Assembly: GCA_964559835.1 (NCBI GenBank)
Contig: CAZLJE010000019.1
Coordinates: 1-64,000, forward strand
Direction: 5' to 3'
Source of the DNA: DAISJI01 sp964559835
Lineage (GTDB): Bacteria; Acidobacteriota; Terriglobia; Terriglobales; Acidobacteriaceae
Length of the DNA stretch: 64,000 nt
In this document: piece after piece, positions 8,262 to 16,786 of the stretch
Numbering within the stretch: position 1 is the first letter of the stretch
Layout of the letters: every line of letters starts with the position of its first letter
Notes under the pieces: generated by a model
The model's input: only the letters and a program-made list of their open reading frames with translations
Told to the model about the DNA's origin: nothing
Database searches by the model: none
Position numbers and translations under genes: made by a program

Positions 8262-9020
8262 ATGAGCAAGGGACTCCTTTACGACGCAACGATGTGCATT
8301 GGCTGTAAGCAGTGCGAGCAGTCGTGCGCCGACAAGAACAAGCTGCCTTATAACGAGGGGGTCGCGGCCGAGCAGCGCCAGTCCGAGCACAAGTTTACGG
8401 TCGTGCTGAACAAGGAAGACAAGTTCATGCGCCGCTTGTGCATGAACTGCAACGAGCCATCGTGCGCCTCGGTGTGCCCGGTGGCGGCACTGCGTAAAAC
8501 CGCGGCAGGCCCGGTGATCTACGACGCGAGCCGCTGTATGGGGTGCCGTTATTGCATGCTGGCGTGCCCATTCGGCGTGCCGCGATACGAATGGAACAGC
8601 GTGAACCCCAAAGTGCAGAAGTGCACGATGTGTTCTGACCGCGTGGAGGCGGGCAATCAAACCGCGTGCGCGGACATCTGCCCGACGGGCGCGACGAAAT
8701 TCGGCGAGCGCGATGAGTTGATCGCCGAAGCCAAGAAGCGGCTGCAAGACAATCCCGGCAACTACGTCAACCACATCTACGGACTGGAAGAGGTGGGCGG
8801 CACGTCGGTACTGCTACTCTCCAGCGTTCCCTTCGAAGATTTCGGCTACCGCACCGACTTCCCGCACGACCCGCTGCCGAGCCGCACGTTCGCCGTACAG
8901 TCGCGGATCCCGGAGTTCGTACCGCTGTGGGGCTCGATGCTGGGTGGGATCTGGTGGATCACGCACCGGAGGGAGGAAGTGGAGCGGGTCGAAGGGAAGA
9001 AAGACGGAGGCCGGAAATGA
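8262..9020 (+). CDS. HybA/NrfC-like ferredoxin subunit with four [4Fe-4S] clusters
   Basis: This 252-residue electron-transfer subunit carries the cysteine pattern of four-cluster ferredoxins (HybA, NrfC, FdhB type). CIGCKQCEQSC is at about 12-22, CMNCNEPSCASVCP near 63, CMGCRYCMLACP near 91, and CTMCSDR with CADICP near 124-150. It passes electrons between a catalytic or cytochrome partner and a membrane quinone subunit. No Tat or Sec signal is seen. A short hydrophobic stretch before the basic C-terminus (LWGSMLGGIWWI, about 224-235) may anchor it, as in HybA. GGAGAC precedes the ATG and the stop overlaps the HybB-like start (ATGA). No catalytic hydrogenase or molybdoenzyme subunit is in the window. 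Confidence 0.93.
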   Translation: MSKGLLYDATMCIGCKQCEQSCADKNKLPYNEGVAAEQRQSEHKFTVVLNKEDKFMRRLCMNCNEPSCASVCPVAALRKTAAGPVIYDASRCMGCRYCMLACPFGVPRYEWNSVNPKVQKCTMCSDRVEAGNQTACADICPTGATKFGERDELIAEAKKRLQDNPGNYVNHIYGLEEVGGTSVLLLSSVPFEDFGYRTDFPHDPLPSRTFAVQSRIPEFVPLWGSMLGGIWWITHRREEVERVEGKKDGGRK

Positions 9021-10216
9021 GAAATTTCCTGAAAGACATCAAGTGGTTCAGCTTCTGGAAGCTGGTGCTGTACTTCGTCCTGGCAGCCGGCCTTTACGCA
9101 GCGGTATACCGCTTTTTCTTCGGCCTCGGTCCCTCAACGCACCTGACGGACGAATTCCCCTGGGGCATCTGGGTCGGATTCGACGTGCTTTGCGGCGTGA
9201 TGCTGGCGGCGGGCGGATTCACCCTCACCGGCGCGGTACACATCTTCAACATCAAGCGCCTGCACCCGATCGTCCGTCCGACCGTGCTGACTGCGTTTCT
9301 CGGTTACGCCCTCGTGTCGGTCGCATTGCTGGTCGACTTGGGGCGTCCGTACAACATCTGGCACCCGCTGATCATGTGGAACCCGCATTCGGTGATGTTC
9401 GAGGTCGGATGGTGCGTCATGTGCTACTCGACCGTGCTGGCGCTGGAGTTCTCGCCCATCGTGCTGGAGCGGTTCAACCTGGTGAAGCCGATGAAGTACA
9501 TCAAGGCGGCGCTGATCCCGATCGTTATTGCCGGTGTGATCTTCTCCACGTTGCACCAGTCGTCGCTCGGGACGGTGTACCTGATCGTGCCGACCAAGCT
9601 GCACGCGTTCTGGTATACGCCGCTGCTGCCTGCCTTCTTCTTCCTGTCGGCGGTGGCGGTCGGACTGGCGATGACCATCTTTGAATCGACGATGAGTTCG
9701 AAGTACTTCGGACGTGCGCTGGAGCTGCACATCCTGAAGGACCTGGGCCGGGCGCTCATGGTCGTGCTCATCGTGTACTCGGTGCTGCGGTTTGAAGACC
9801 TGCTGCATCGAGGAGTCCTCAAACAACTGCTGGTCCCGGGATATGAACGCAACCTGTTCCTGCTGGAGATAGCGCTGGCGCTGGTGATCCCGATCGCGCT
9901 GCTGGCGGTCAAGAGCGTGCGCGAATCGGCGGGCGGGCTTTACCTGGCGTCCGTGGTCACACTGCTGGGGTTTGTCACGAACCGGCTGAACGTGGCGGTT
10001 ACGGGCATGGAGCACTCGGTCGCGCCGAGTTTCCGGTACATCCCGAAATGGACGGAGATTGCGGTCACGGCGGCGATGGTGGCCGCGGGATTTGCGATCT
10101 TCGGACTGGCGGCAAAGTACCTGCCCATCTTCGAGGACGAGCATGCTGAGCCTGCGCTGGCAAAAGAGGCTAGGGTGGGGCACTCAGCTGAAGTTGTGAT
10201 GAGCAATGCCGACTGA
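9017..10216 (+). CDS. HybB/NrfD-family integral membrane quinone-interacting subunit
   Basis: This 399-residue polytopic protein has about ten membrane helices and belongs to the HybB/NrfD (PSR membrane) family, which exchanges electrons with the quinone pool for a Fe-S partner. The ATG at 9017 overlaps the stop of the HybA-like gene, so this start is preferred over an upstream GTG in the same frame. The last 20 or so residues (EPALAKEARVGHSAE and onward) are not family sequence. They are the translation of an interspersed palindromic repeat whose second copy lies 80 bases downstream, so the C-terminus has been extended by repeat insertion. Function in a quinone oxidoreductase is secure; the substrate side is unknown. 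Confidence 0.93.
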   Translation: MRNFLKDIKWFSFWKLVLYFVLAAGLYAAVYRFFFGLGPSTHLTDEFPWGIWVGFDVLCGVMLAAGGFTLTGAVHIFNIKRLHPIVRPTVLTAFLGYALVSVALLVDLGRPYNIWHPLIMWNPHSVMFEVGWCVMCYSTVLALEFSPIVLERFNLVKPMKYIKAALIPIVIAGVIFSTLHQSSLGTVYLIVPTKLHAFWYTPLLPAFFFLSAVAVGLAMTIFESTMSSKYFGRALELHILKDLGRALMVVLIVYSVLRFEDLLHRGVLKQLLVPGYERNLFLLEIALALVIPIALLAVKSVRESAGGLYLASVVTLLGFVTNRLNVAVTGMEHSVAPSFRYIPKWTEIAVTAAMVAAGFAIFGLAAKYLPIFEDEHAEPALAKEARVGHSAEVVMSNAD

Positions 10217-10268
10217 TAACAATTCGAGTGAACCCACCCTAGCAAAAGAGGCTAGGGTGGGGCATCCA
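10151..10268. repeat. two copies of a CCCTAGC-AAAAGAG-GCTAGGG palindromic repeat
   Basis: The first copy (10151-10183) lies inside the end of the HybB-like gene. The second (about 10229-10268) has a perfect 11-bp stem at 10233-10243 and 10251-10261 with the 7-base loop AAAAGAG, followed by GGCATCC. Further members lie at 11976-12012 and, inverted, at 22798-22840. In both copies here the same frame reads E-P-x-L-A-K-E-A-R-V-G-H, giving a near-identical peptide at the end of one protein and, if the first start is used, at the beginning of the next. Confidence 0.85.
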
Positions 10269-11963
10269 CACCCGGGGATCGGGTGGGACGCGAAGAGCGC
10301 GCCGACGCCGGAGGCACCCGAAAACGTGCCGGCGTGGAAGCGGCTGACGCAGAGCCTGAGCGCAAAGCTGATCGCCCTGCTCGTGGTGGCGATGGTGTTC
10401 ATCTTCGCGATGCTCGGCTACGCGAACATCCGGCTGCACCGGCAGAACCTGGAAGCGGCGACGCTGATCTCGGCGGAACGCGTCAGCGACCTGGTAAAGC
10501 GGAGCACGTCGTATCACATGATGTTGAACGACCGCAAGGCCCTTTACGAGAACATCGCAACGATGGCGAGCGAGCCGGGCATCGTCCGCATCCGCATCTA
10601 CGACCAGGAAGGGACGGTGCGGTATTCGAGCGAGGCGGCCGAGGTCAACCACACGGTCGATAAGAGCGCGGAGGCGTGCTACGCCTGCCACGCGCAGTCA
10701 CAGCCGCTGGCGCGATTGAACCGGCCCGACCGCTTCCGCATCTTCAGCCACAACGGCTCGGGGCGGATCCTCGCCGTTATCACGCCGATTGAAAACGAGT
10801 CGCGGTGTTCGAATGCGGCCTGCCATGCGCATCCGGCGAGCCAGCAGATCCTTGGGGTCCTGGACACGCACATGTCGCTGGCGCGGGCCGACGCCGCGCA
10901 GGCAGCGAGCACGCGGCAGATGGCGATCTATACCGTGCTTGCCGTCGTGCTGATCGGTGTGCTGTGCGCGGTATTCGTCATGCGAGTGGTGGGACGCCCG
11001 ATCAAGAATCTGAAACGCGGGACCGAGGAACTCACGCACGGAGACCTCGGGTACCAGATCCAGGTCGATTCGAATGACGAACTGGGCGATCTAGCGGAAT
11101 CGTTCAACGTCATGAGTCTCCGCCTGCGAGCGGCGCACGAGGAGATCACGTCGTGGGCTCGGACGCTGGAAGCGCGCGTCGACGACAAGAGTAAGGAACT
11201 CCAGCGCGCGCACGATCACGTGGTGCACGTCGAAAAGATGGCGTCGATCGGCAAGATGGCGGCCGTGGTGGCGCACGAGATCAATAATCCGCTGTCGGGG
11301 ATCCTGACGTACTCGAAGCTGCTGAAGAAATGGATGCAGCGGCTCAACGGCGACGAGGAGAGGCGCAAGGAGATCGGCGAGTGCCTGAGCCTGATCGAGG
11401 GCGAGAGCAAGCGGTGCGGAGACCTCGTCAAGAACCTGCTGACGTTCTCGCGCAGCGCGCCGATGAACCTGGAGTGGGGAAACATCAACCAGATCGTGGA
11501 CCGCTGTGTGCGCCTGGCGCAGCACCAGATGGAGATGGGCAGCGTCCAGTTGCAACTTGAGTTGGCCGACGACGTGCCGATGCTGCATTGCGATCCCGCG
11601 CAGATCGAGCAGGTGCTGCTGGCGTTGGTGATGAATGCGCTCGATGCGATGCCGCACGGCGGGAACCTGCTGCTGCGCACGCGTTCCCTGCCCCAGAGCC
11701 GGCAAGTCGAGATGCAAGTGCGCGACGATGGCATGGGCATTCCGCCTGACCTGCTGCCGCGGCTGTTCGAGCCGTTCCTTACAACGAAGGAGACCGGTAA
11801 GGGCGTGGGCCTGGGACTGGCGATCAGCAAAACGATCATCGAGCGGCATGGCGGGGAGATCGAAGTGGAATCGCAACCGGGACGGGGGACGACGTTTTAT
11901 GTCTTTCTGCCCGTGGATGCGAGCGTAGCCAAGCTGGAAGAGGTAGCGGCGACGGCGACATAG
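10206..11963 (+). CDS. sensor histidine kinase with periplasmic heme-binding-type motifs and HAMP domain
   Basis: This protein of up to 585 residues senses a periplasmic signal and phosphorylates a partner regulator. Membrane helices lie near 53-72 and 240-262 and bracket a periplasmic domain with CYACH (158-162) and CSNAACH (201-207). The first is a canonical c-heme motif and the second a spaced variant, so the sensor may carry one or two hemes. A HAMP region (about 260-315), a HisKA domain with the phospho-acceptor in VAHEINNPLSG, and an HATPase domain with N, G1 (DDGMGIPP) and G2 (GVGLGLAI) boxes follow. The first 28 or so residues are translated palindromic repeat; GTG at 10326 is an alternative start. 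The sigma-54 activator gene downstream is the likely partner. Confidence 0.9.
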   Translation: MPTDNNSSEPTLAKEARVGHPHPGIGWDAKSAPTPEAPENVPAWKRLTQSLSAKLIALLVVAMVFIFAMLGYANIRLHRQNLEAATLISAERVSDLVKRSTSYHMMLNDRKALYENIATMASEPGIVRIRIYDQEGTVRYSSEAAEVNHTVDKSAEACYACHAQSQPLARLNRPDRFRIFSHNGSGRILAVITPIENESRCSNAACHAHPASQQILGVLDTHMSLARADAAQAASTRQMAIYTVLAVVLIGVLCAVFVMRVVGRPIKNLKRGTEELTHGDLGYQIQVDSNDELGDLAESFNVMSLRLRAAHEEITSWARTLEARVDDKSKELQRAHDHVVHVEKMASIGKMAAVVAHEINNPLSGILTYSKLLKKWMQRLNGDEERRKEIGECLSLIEGESKRCGDLVKNLLTFSRSAPMNLEWGNINQIVDRCVRLAQHQMEMGSVQLQLELADDVPMLHCDPAQIEQVLLALVMNALDAMPHGGNLLLRTRSLPQSRQVEMQVRDDGMGIPPDLLPRLFEPFLTTKETGKGVGLGLAISKTIIERHGGEIEVESQPGRGTTFYVFLPVDASVAKLEEVAATAT

Positions 11964-11975
11964 AGCAGACCGGTG

Positions 11976-12045
11976 AACCCACCTAGCAAAGGCAGCTAGG
12001 GTGGGGCACCCGGAGCATGGTGACCGGCGGGACGCCGGTGCTACG
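11976..12045. repeat. two repeat families between kinase and regulator genes
   Basis: A third member of the CCCACCCTAGC palindromic family, slightly diverged, lies at 11976-12012. Immediately after it, near 12019-12045, is a second element with the palindrome ACCGGCG-GGA-CGCCGGT, also seen near 183-197. The regulator gene starts shortly downstream. Confidence 0.75.
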
Positions 12046-12062
12046 AAACAGAAGAGGGTACT

Positions 12063-13436
12063 GTGAATCCCAAGGGTAAGTTACTGATCGTGGATGACGA
12101 GTTCAGCGTACGTGATTCGCTGGGCAAGTGGTTCCGCGAAGACGGATACGAGATCGCTACAGCCGATGGCGGAAGTGACGCGCTGTCGCGACTGGCGGAA
12201 TCGAAGTGGGACCTGGCGCTGGTGGATATCAAGATGCGTGGGACCGACGGGATCGAACTGCAGCGGCGCTTTCACGAGGTCGACCCAGACATGCTCGTCA
12301 TCATCATGACCGGGTATGCGTCGGTGGAGACGGCGGTGGCGGCGCTGAAGAATGGCGCGTATGACTACGTGACGAAGCCGCTCGATCCGGACGAGATCTC
12401 GCACACCGTAGAGAAGGCGCTTGCGCACAAGCGCACACAGCAGGAAAACATTCGGCTACGCGAGACAGTCACGGAGATGAGTCATCCGGACCTGATCGGG
12501 CAATCGAGCGCCATGAAAAAGATCTTCGAGGCAATCGAGACGGTGGCGCCGACGGATGCGACAGTGCTCATCACCGGCGAGAGCGGTACGGGGAAGGAGT
12601 TGGTCGCACGCGCGGTCCATACGAACAGTCCGCGGCGGTTCCATCCAATGGTGACCATTCACTGCGGCGCACTCACCGAAACCTTGCTGGAGAGCGAACT
12701 GTTCGGCCACGAGAAGGGCGCGTTCACCGGGGCGCAGTACCGCAAGAAAGGCAAGTTCGAGATGGCGGAGGGCGGAACGGTGTTCCTCGACGAGATCGGC
12801 GACATCTCGCTGAAGACCCAGACCGACCTGTTGCGCGTCTTACAGGAGCGGGAGCTCGTGCGCGTGGGTGGGAACCAGACGATCAAGGTTGATTTCCGGT
12901 GCGTCGCGGCAACGAACAAGGAACTGGAGAAGCTGATCGACGAGGGACATTTCCGGCCCGACCTGTTTTACCGGTTGAACGTCTTCCATATCGAATTGCC
13001 GCCAGTGCGAGACCGCAAGGACGATATTCCGCTGCTGGTGAACCACTTCGTCGCAAAGTTCTCGCAACAGATGAACAAACGCATCAACCGCGTGGCGCCA
13101 GCGGCGATGTACCTGCTTCAGCAGTATCCGTGGCCGGGGAACGTGCGCGAGCTGGAGAACGCGGTGGAACGCGCGATGGTGGTGGCGTCGGAACCGGAGT
13201 TGCGGGAGCAGGATTTCATTCTCAAGCCGCGCAATGGCGACAAACCGGAAGGCAGGACGCTGGAGGACATCGAGAAAGTGCACATTCTGCGCGTACTGGA
13301 AGAATGCGGTGGCAACCAGACGCGCGCCGCGGAAGTGCTGGACATCGACCGGGTCACGCTGCACAACAAGCTGAAGAAATACGGCTGGAGCAAGAGCGGT
13401 AGCGCCTCGGCGGCGACCGCCCACGATCATGTATGA
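12063..13436 (+). CDS. sigma-54-dependent response regulator (NtrC family)
   Basis: This 457-residue regulator activates RNA polymerase holding sigma-54. The receiver domain (about 5-120) has the phospho-acceptor Asp55 in LALVDIK. The AAA+ domain (about 145-375) has Walker A GESGTGKE, the sigma-54 contact loop GAFTGA and Walker B GGTVFLDEIGD. A Fis-type helix-turn-helix lies at the C-terminus (GGNQTRAAEVLDIDRVTLHN). The start is GTG with AGAGGG about 7 bases upstream. It follows the heme-motif kinase, its probable partner, and its stop overlaps the archaemetzincin start (ATGA). Targets may include the cytochrome/HybAB-like genes just upstream; this is inferred. Confidence 0.94.
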   Translation: MNPKGKLLIVDDEFSVRDSLGKWFREDGYEIATADGGSDALSRLAESKWDLALVDIKMRGTDGIELQRRFHEVDPDMLVIIMTGYASVETAVAALKNGAYDYVTKPLDPDEISHTVEKALAHKRTQQENIRLRETVTEMSHPDLIGQSSAMKKIFEAIETVAPTDATVLITGESGTGKELVARAVHTNSPRRFHPMVTIHCGALTETLLESELFGHEKGAFTGAQYRKKGKFEMAEGGTVFLDEIGDISLKTQTDLLRVLQERELVRVGGNQTIKVDFRCVAATNKELEKLIDEGHFRPDLFYRLNVFHIELPPVRDRKDDIPLLVNHFVAKFSQQMNKRINRVAPAAMYLLQQYPWPGNVRELENAVERAMVVASEPELREQDFILKPRNGDKPEGRTLEDIEKVHILRVLEECGGNQTRAAEVLDIDRVTLHNKLKKYGWSKSGSASAATAHDHV

Positions 13437-13996
13437 AGCTGCTACAGCTCGTACCCGTCGGTGAGTGCCGGCTCGGGACCATCGAACAACTCGGCCCGGC
13501 GCTGTCGGAACGGTTTGGCGTTCCATGGGACGTGCTCGGGCAACGACTGAGCGCTGATTCCGCGCTCCACGCCGAGCGCCGGCAATACCATTCGACGGAG
13601 ATCCTCGGTCATCTGCAGAAGCTCGCCGGCGAGGAGTGCTGGCGCATCCTGGGCGTCACCGATCTCGACCTCTACATCCCCATTCTGACATTCGTATTCG
13701 GCGAGGCGCAGATGGGCGGGAGCGTCGCCGTTGTTTCCACGCACCGTCTGCACCAGGAATTCTATGGATTGCCTGCCGCTGAGAACCTTGTGGCGGAGCG
13801 GTTGCTGAAGGAGTCACTGCACGAGTTGGGGCATACGCTGGAGCTGCGGCATTGCGAGGATTACCGCTGCGCGATGGCGGGTTCCCATGCGGTGGAGTGG
13901 ATCGATCTCAAGGAGGCGGCGATATGCCCGGAATGCTGGTCGAAGGCGCAGATGCCGGAGGTCGCGCTCAAGAGACGGCTATGGCCATTCGGTTAA
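13433..13996 (+). CDS. archaemetzincin family zinc metallopeptidase
   Basis: This 187-residue metzincin-clan peptidase carries the archaemetzincin signature in full. The zinc motif HELGHTLELRHC (about 125-136) is followed by CEDYRCAM, with the Met of the Met-turn, and by CPEC near 165, the extra structural cysteines of the family. No signal peptide is seen, so it should act in the cytoplasm. Physiological substrates of archaemetzincins are not established. The ATG overlaps the stop of the sigma-54 regulator (ATGA), so the two are translationally coupled, an unusual association. A long hairpin with a T-run follows the gene. Confidence 0.93.
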   Translation: MKLLQLVPVGECRLGTIEQLGPALSERFGVPWDVLGQRLSADSALHAERRQYHSTEILGHLQKLAGEECWRILGVTDLDLYIPILTFVFGEAQMGGSVAVVSTHRLHQEFYGLPAAENLVAERLLKESLHELGHTLELRHCEDYRCAMAGSHAVEWIDLKEAAICPECWSKAQMPEVALKRRLWPFG

Positions 13997-14016
13997 CGTT
14001 TGCGGTATTGATTTTA

Positions 14017-14100
14017 AGTTGTAAGTTGTAGGTTGTAAGTTGCAGGCGGAAGTGGCAAAACCGCGAATCAACTTACAACGTACAACTTACAACTGTTTTT
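14017..14100 (+). terminator. long AAGTTGTAAGTTG inverted repeat followed by T-run
   Basis: Two 26-base arms (14017-14042 and 14069-14094) are inverted copies with a single mismatch, each a tandem of TTGTAAG-like heptamers. The loop is 26 bases. A run of five T's ends the second arm (14096-14100), so the element could terminate transcription after the archaemetzincin gene. It is structurally similar to the repeat at 8169-8245. Confidence 0.75.
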
Positions 14101-14169
14101 CGTCACCTCCCGACGTGCCCGGCATCACTGCCTGCCGGCCCGCATCAGCGCACACTACCTTGTGACAAC

Positions 14170-15258
14170 ATGACGGAGCTACTCCCAGCCCGTGGGGCGC
14201 GCTCGGACGGCGAGGTACGCCTGTACCTGCTCGCCATCGCGGGAGTTTTGTTGCTCGTCATTTTGGGCACGTGCTACCTCCTGCTCCCGACAGAGTGGAC
14301 GGCGTTCCCGGCGGTTGCGGTTTGGGTGGTACCGGCAGTGTTGGTGGCCGCTGCCGTTGCACTCGGCTGCGGGCAACACATCCTGGAATCTCTGCGGTCG
14401 TTGCGGCAGGAGGTCGCGAGGTGCCGCGAACTGGCGAAGACGCGTGAACAGGAACGCGACCTGGCACAGGACGAAATCGTCCGGCGGCTGCAAAAAGAGC
14501 GGGAGCTGGGGCGGGAGAAGGTGCAGTTCGAGGCGCAGTTGGCCGCCTACGAGAAATATGCCGCGCTGGCCCAACTTGCGCTCGGCGCCGCGCACGAGAT
14601 CAACAACCCGCTGCTGGGGATCTCGTCGCACCTGGAGCTGGAACTGAAACATACGGAGGACCCCGAGCAGCGCGAGGAGATCGAACAGTGCATCGCCGGA
14701 ACGCGGCGGATCTCCAGCACGATCCGCGGGCTCATCAACTACGCGCGTCCCGGACCCCTGCAGCTGGGGAAGATCCAACTGGGACGATTGCTGGACGAGA
14801 CGCTGGCGTTCGTGCGGCACCAGCCGATGTTCCGCCGCTTGCGCCTGGAAACGCGAATCGCAGCTGAGCTGCCGGCCATCACGGCCGATGCCAACCAGCT
14901 TTCGCAGATACTCATGAACCTGTTGCTCAATGCGGCGCAGGCTACGGACGAAGGCGGTTCGATCACCATGGCGGCACAGAAGATCAAGTTCGCCGAGGCG
15001 GTGGAACTTACCGTTACTGATACCGGCGCGGGCATTCCGGCCGATATCCTGCCGCACGTTTTCGAGCCGTTCTTCACGACCAAACGCGGCCAGGGCACGG
15101 GACTCGGATTGAGCATCAGCCACGCGTATGTGCGCAGCCACGGCGGCGACATCCGGGTCGACAGCATTCCAGGTCGCGGCACGACGGTGCGCGTTGTCCT
15201 GCCGATCCGCCAGCAGGGGAGAGTGGCTGTGGAAGAGGCGCAGGAGATGATCGTCTAA
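14170..15258 (+). CDS. membrane sensor histidine kinase
   Basis: This 362-residue kinase has two N-terminal membrane helices (about 14-36 and 44-66) joined by a very short loop, so it lacks a real periplasmic sensor domain. A charged coiled-coil region (about 70-125) leads to a HisKA domain with the acceptor in AAHEINNPLLG and an HATPase domain with NLLLNA (N box), DTGAGIP and GTGLGLSI. Its signal may come through membrane partners or the coiled coil. It is followed after about 70 bases by a sigma-54 response regulator, its likely partner. No clear ribosome site precedes the ATG. Confidence 0.92.
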   Translation: MTELLPARGARSDGEVRLYLLAIAGVLLLVILGTCYLLLPTEWTAFPAVAVWVVPAVLVAAAVALGCGQHILESLRSLRQEVARCRELAKTREQERDLAQDEIVRRLQKERELGREKVQFEAQLAAYEKYAALAQLALGAAHEINNPLLGISSHLELELKHTEDPEQREEIEQCIAGTRRISSTIRGLINYARPGPLQLGKIQLGRLLDETLAFVRHQPMFRRLRLETRIAAELPAITADANQLSQILMNLLLNAAQATDEGGSITMAAQKIKFAEAVELTVTDTGAGIPADILPHVFEPFFTTKRGQGTGLGLSISHAYVRSHGGDIRVDSIPGRGTTVRVVLPIRQQGRVAVEEAQEMIV

Positions 15259-15328
15259 AGAGAAAACATCAGCGCAGAGGGCGCAGAGAGGCGGAGGACG
15301 CAGAGAAGTAGAGGACGTGAGGGCGGGC

Positions 15329-16765
15329 ATGGCAAATTCAATCCTGGTCGTCGACGATGAAGCACTGACGGTGCGGACGATTTCGCGTGCGCTGCGCGAC
15401 GAATGCTTCGAGGTGTTTGTCGCGATGAGCGGCGAAGAGGCTTTGGAGATCTTCGCGCGCGAGCGGCCGGAGCTCGCGATGCTCGATATCGTCCTGCCGG
15501 GCATTGATGGAATCGAGGTCCTGCGGCAGATCAAGCGCGCCGCGCCGCAGACGGTGGTCGTGATGATGAGCGCATACCACGTGGTGGACCGCGCGGTCGA
15601 AGCGATGAAGCTCGGCGCACACGATTACCTGACCAAGCCATTCCACATCGCGGACATGGTGAACACCATCCGTCGCGCCTCGGAGACGCTGGCGCTGCGT
15701 GTGCGCGTTCGGGAGACCGTCGAGTCGGCGCGAGGTCGATACGACTTTGGGGTGGTCAAGACCGAAAGCTCGGCCATGCGGGAACTACTTCAGGTTTGCG
15801 AGAAGGCGGCACAGTCGGAGCACACTACCATCCTGATCCTTGGGGAAAGCGGCAGCGGGAAGGGCGTGCTGGCGCGCGCGATCCATTACAATTCGCCGCG
15901 GGCGCAGCAGCCCCTGCTCGAACTGAATTGTGCTTCCCTGCCGGACGCGCTGCTCGAAAGCGAACTGTTCGGTTATGAGCCGGGTGCGTTCACCGATGCT
16001 CGCCGGCGCAAAGAAGGCCTGCTGGAGCGGGCGAGCGGCGGCACGGTGCTCCTGGACGAAATCGGCAACATGTCGGTGAGCGTCCAGGCCAAGCTCTTGA
16101 GAGTCCTGGAAGAAGGAACGTTCATGCGCCTGGGCGGCACGCGCTCGATCAAAGTCGACGTGCGCATCATCGCCGCGACGAATGCGGACCTCAAGGAGGC
16201 CGTCGCACGGGGACGCTTCCGCGAAGACCTCTATTACCGGCTGAACGTCCTGCCGATCACGCTGCCGCCGCTGCGCGACCGTCGCGAGGACATCCTGGCG
16301 CTGGGCTTGGGCATGATGGAGCGCTTCAATCGCGAGATGAAGAAGAATTTCACCGGGTTCACGCCCGGCGCGGCCGAGCTGCTGACTCGCTACTCGTGGC
16401 CGGGGAACATCCGCGAACTTAAAAATGTCGTCGAGCGCGCCATGATCCTGGCGACCGAAGGCGACATCGACGACGTTGCCCTTCCAGAGGAGATCCGGGA
16501 TTGCCCGCCACCGCAGGAGCCGGTTCACGAGCCGGAGTCGCATCTCGACCTTTCGCCGACCGGACATCAATATGTCACCTTACGGGAGCTGGAGGAACGC
16601 TACATCCAGGAGGTGCTGGCGCTGACGGGAAATAATAAGACGCAGGCGGCGCACATCCTCGGAATCCACCCCACGTCCCTGCTGCGAAGGCTGAAGAAGA
16701 CACAGCCGGATGAGCCGCCAGCGGCTGAGTTAGCGCCCAAACCTCAGACAGTGGCCGCGAAATAG
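15329..16765 (+). CDS. sigma-54-dependent response regulator (NtrC family) with GAFTDA loop
   Basis: This regulator of about 478 residues has a receiver domain (Asp53 in LAMLDIV), an AAA+ domain with GESGSGKG (Walker A) and GGTVLLDEIGN (Walker B), and a C-terminal Fis-type helix-turn-helix (NNKTQAAHILGIHPTSL). The sigma-54 contact loop reads GAFTDA instead of the canonical GAFTGA of its neighbour at 12063. Natural GAFTDA variants are known in this family, so it may still be active. I choose ATG at 15329; a GTG four codons earlier is in frame. Upstream lies a GCAGAGG-type repeat (about 15274-15312). The kinase just before it is the probable partner. Confidence 0.93.
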   Translation: MANSILVVDDEALTVRTISRALRDECFEVFVAMSGEEALEIFARERPELAMLDIVLPGIDGIEVLRQIKRAAPQTVVVMMSAYHVVDRAVEAMKLGAHDYLTKPFHIADMVNTIRRASETLALRVRVRETVESARGRYDFGVVKTESSAMRELLQVCEKAAQSEHTTILILGESGSGKGVLARAIHYNSPRAQQPLLELNCASLPDALLESELFGYEPGAFTDARRRKEGLLERASGGTVLLDEIGNMSVSVQAKLLRVLEEGTFMRLGGTRSIKVDVRIIAATNADLKEAVARGRFREDLYYRLNVLPITLPPLRDRREDILALGLGMMERFNREMKKNFTGFTPGAAELLTRYSWPGNIRELKNVVERAMILATEGDIDDVALPEEIRDCPPPQEPVHEPESHLDLSPTGHQYVTLRELEERYIQEVLALTGNNKTQAAHILGIHPTSLLRRLKKTQPDEPPAAELAPKPQTVAAK

Positions 16766-16786
16766 AAAGCTCGCATCCAACCGGAC

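Noticed and set aside
9134..10183. 349-codon minus-strand frame opposite the HybB-like gene
   Set aside because: Its composition (His, Arg, Gln rich) is typical of an antisense shadow of a membrane protein gene.
14179..15534. 451-codon minus-strand frame opposite the second histidine kinase
   Set aside because: It is antisense to well-conserved kinase motifs and has no recognisable family sequence.
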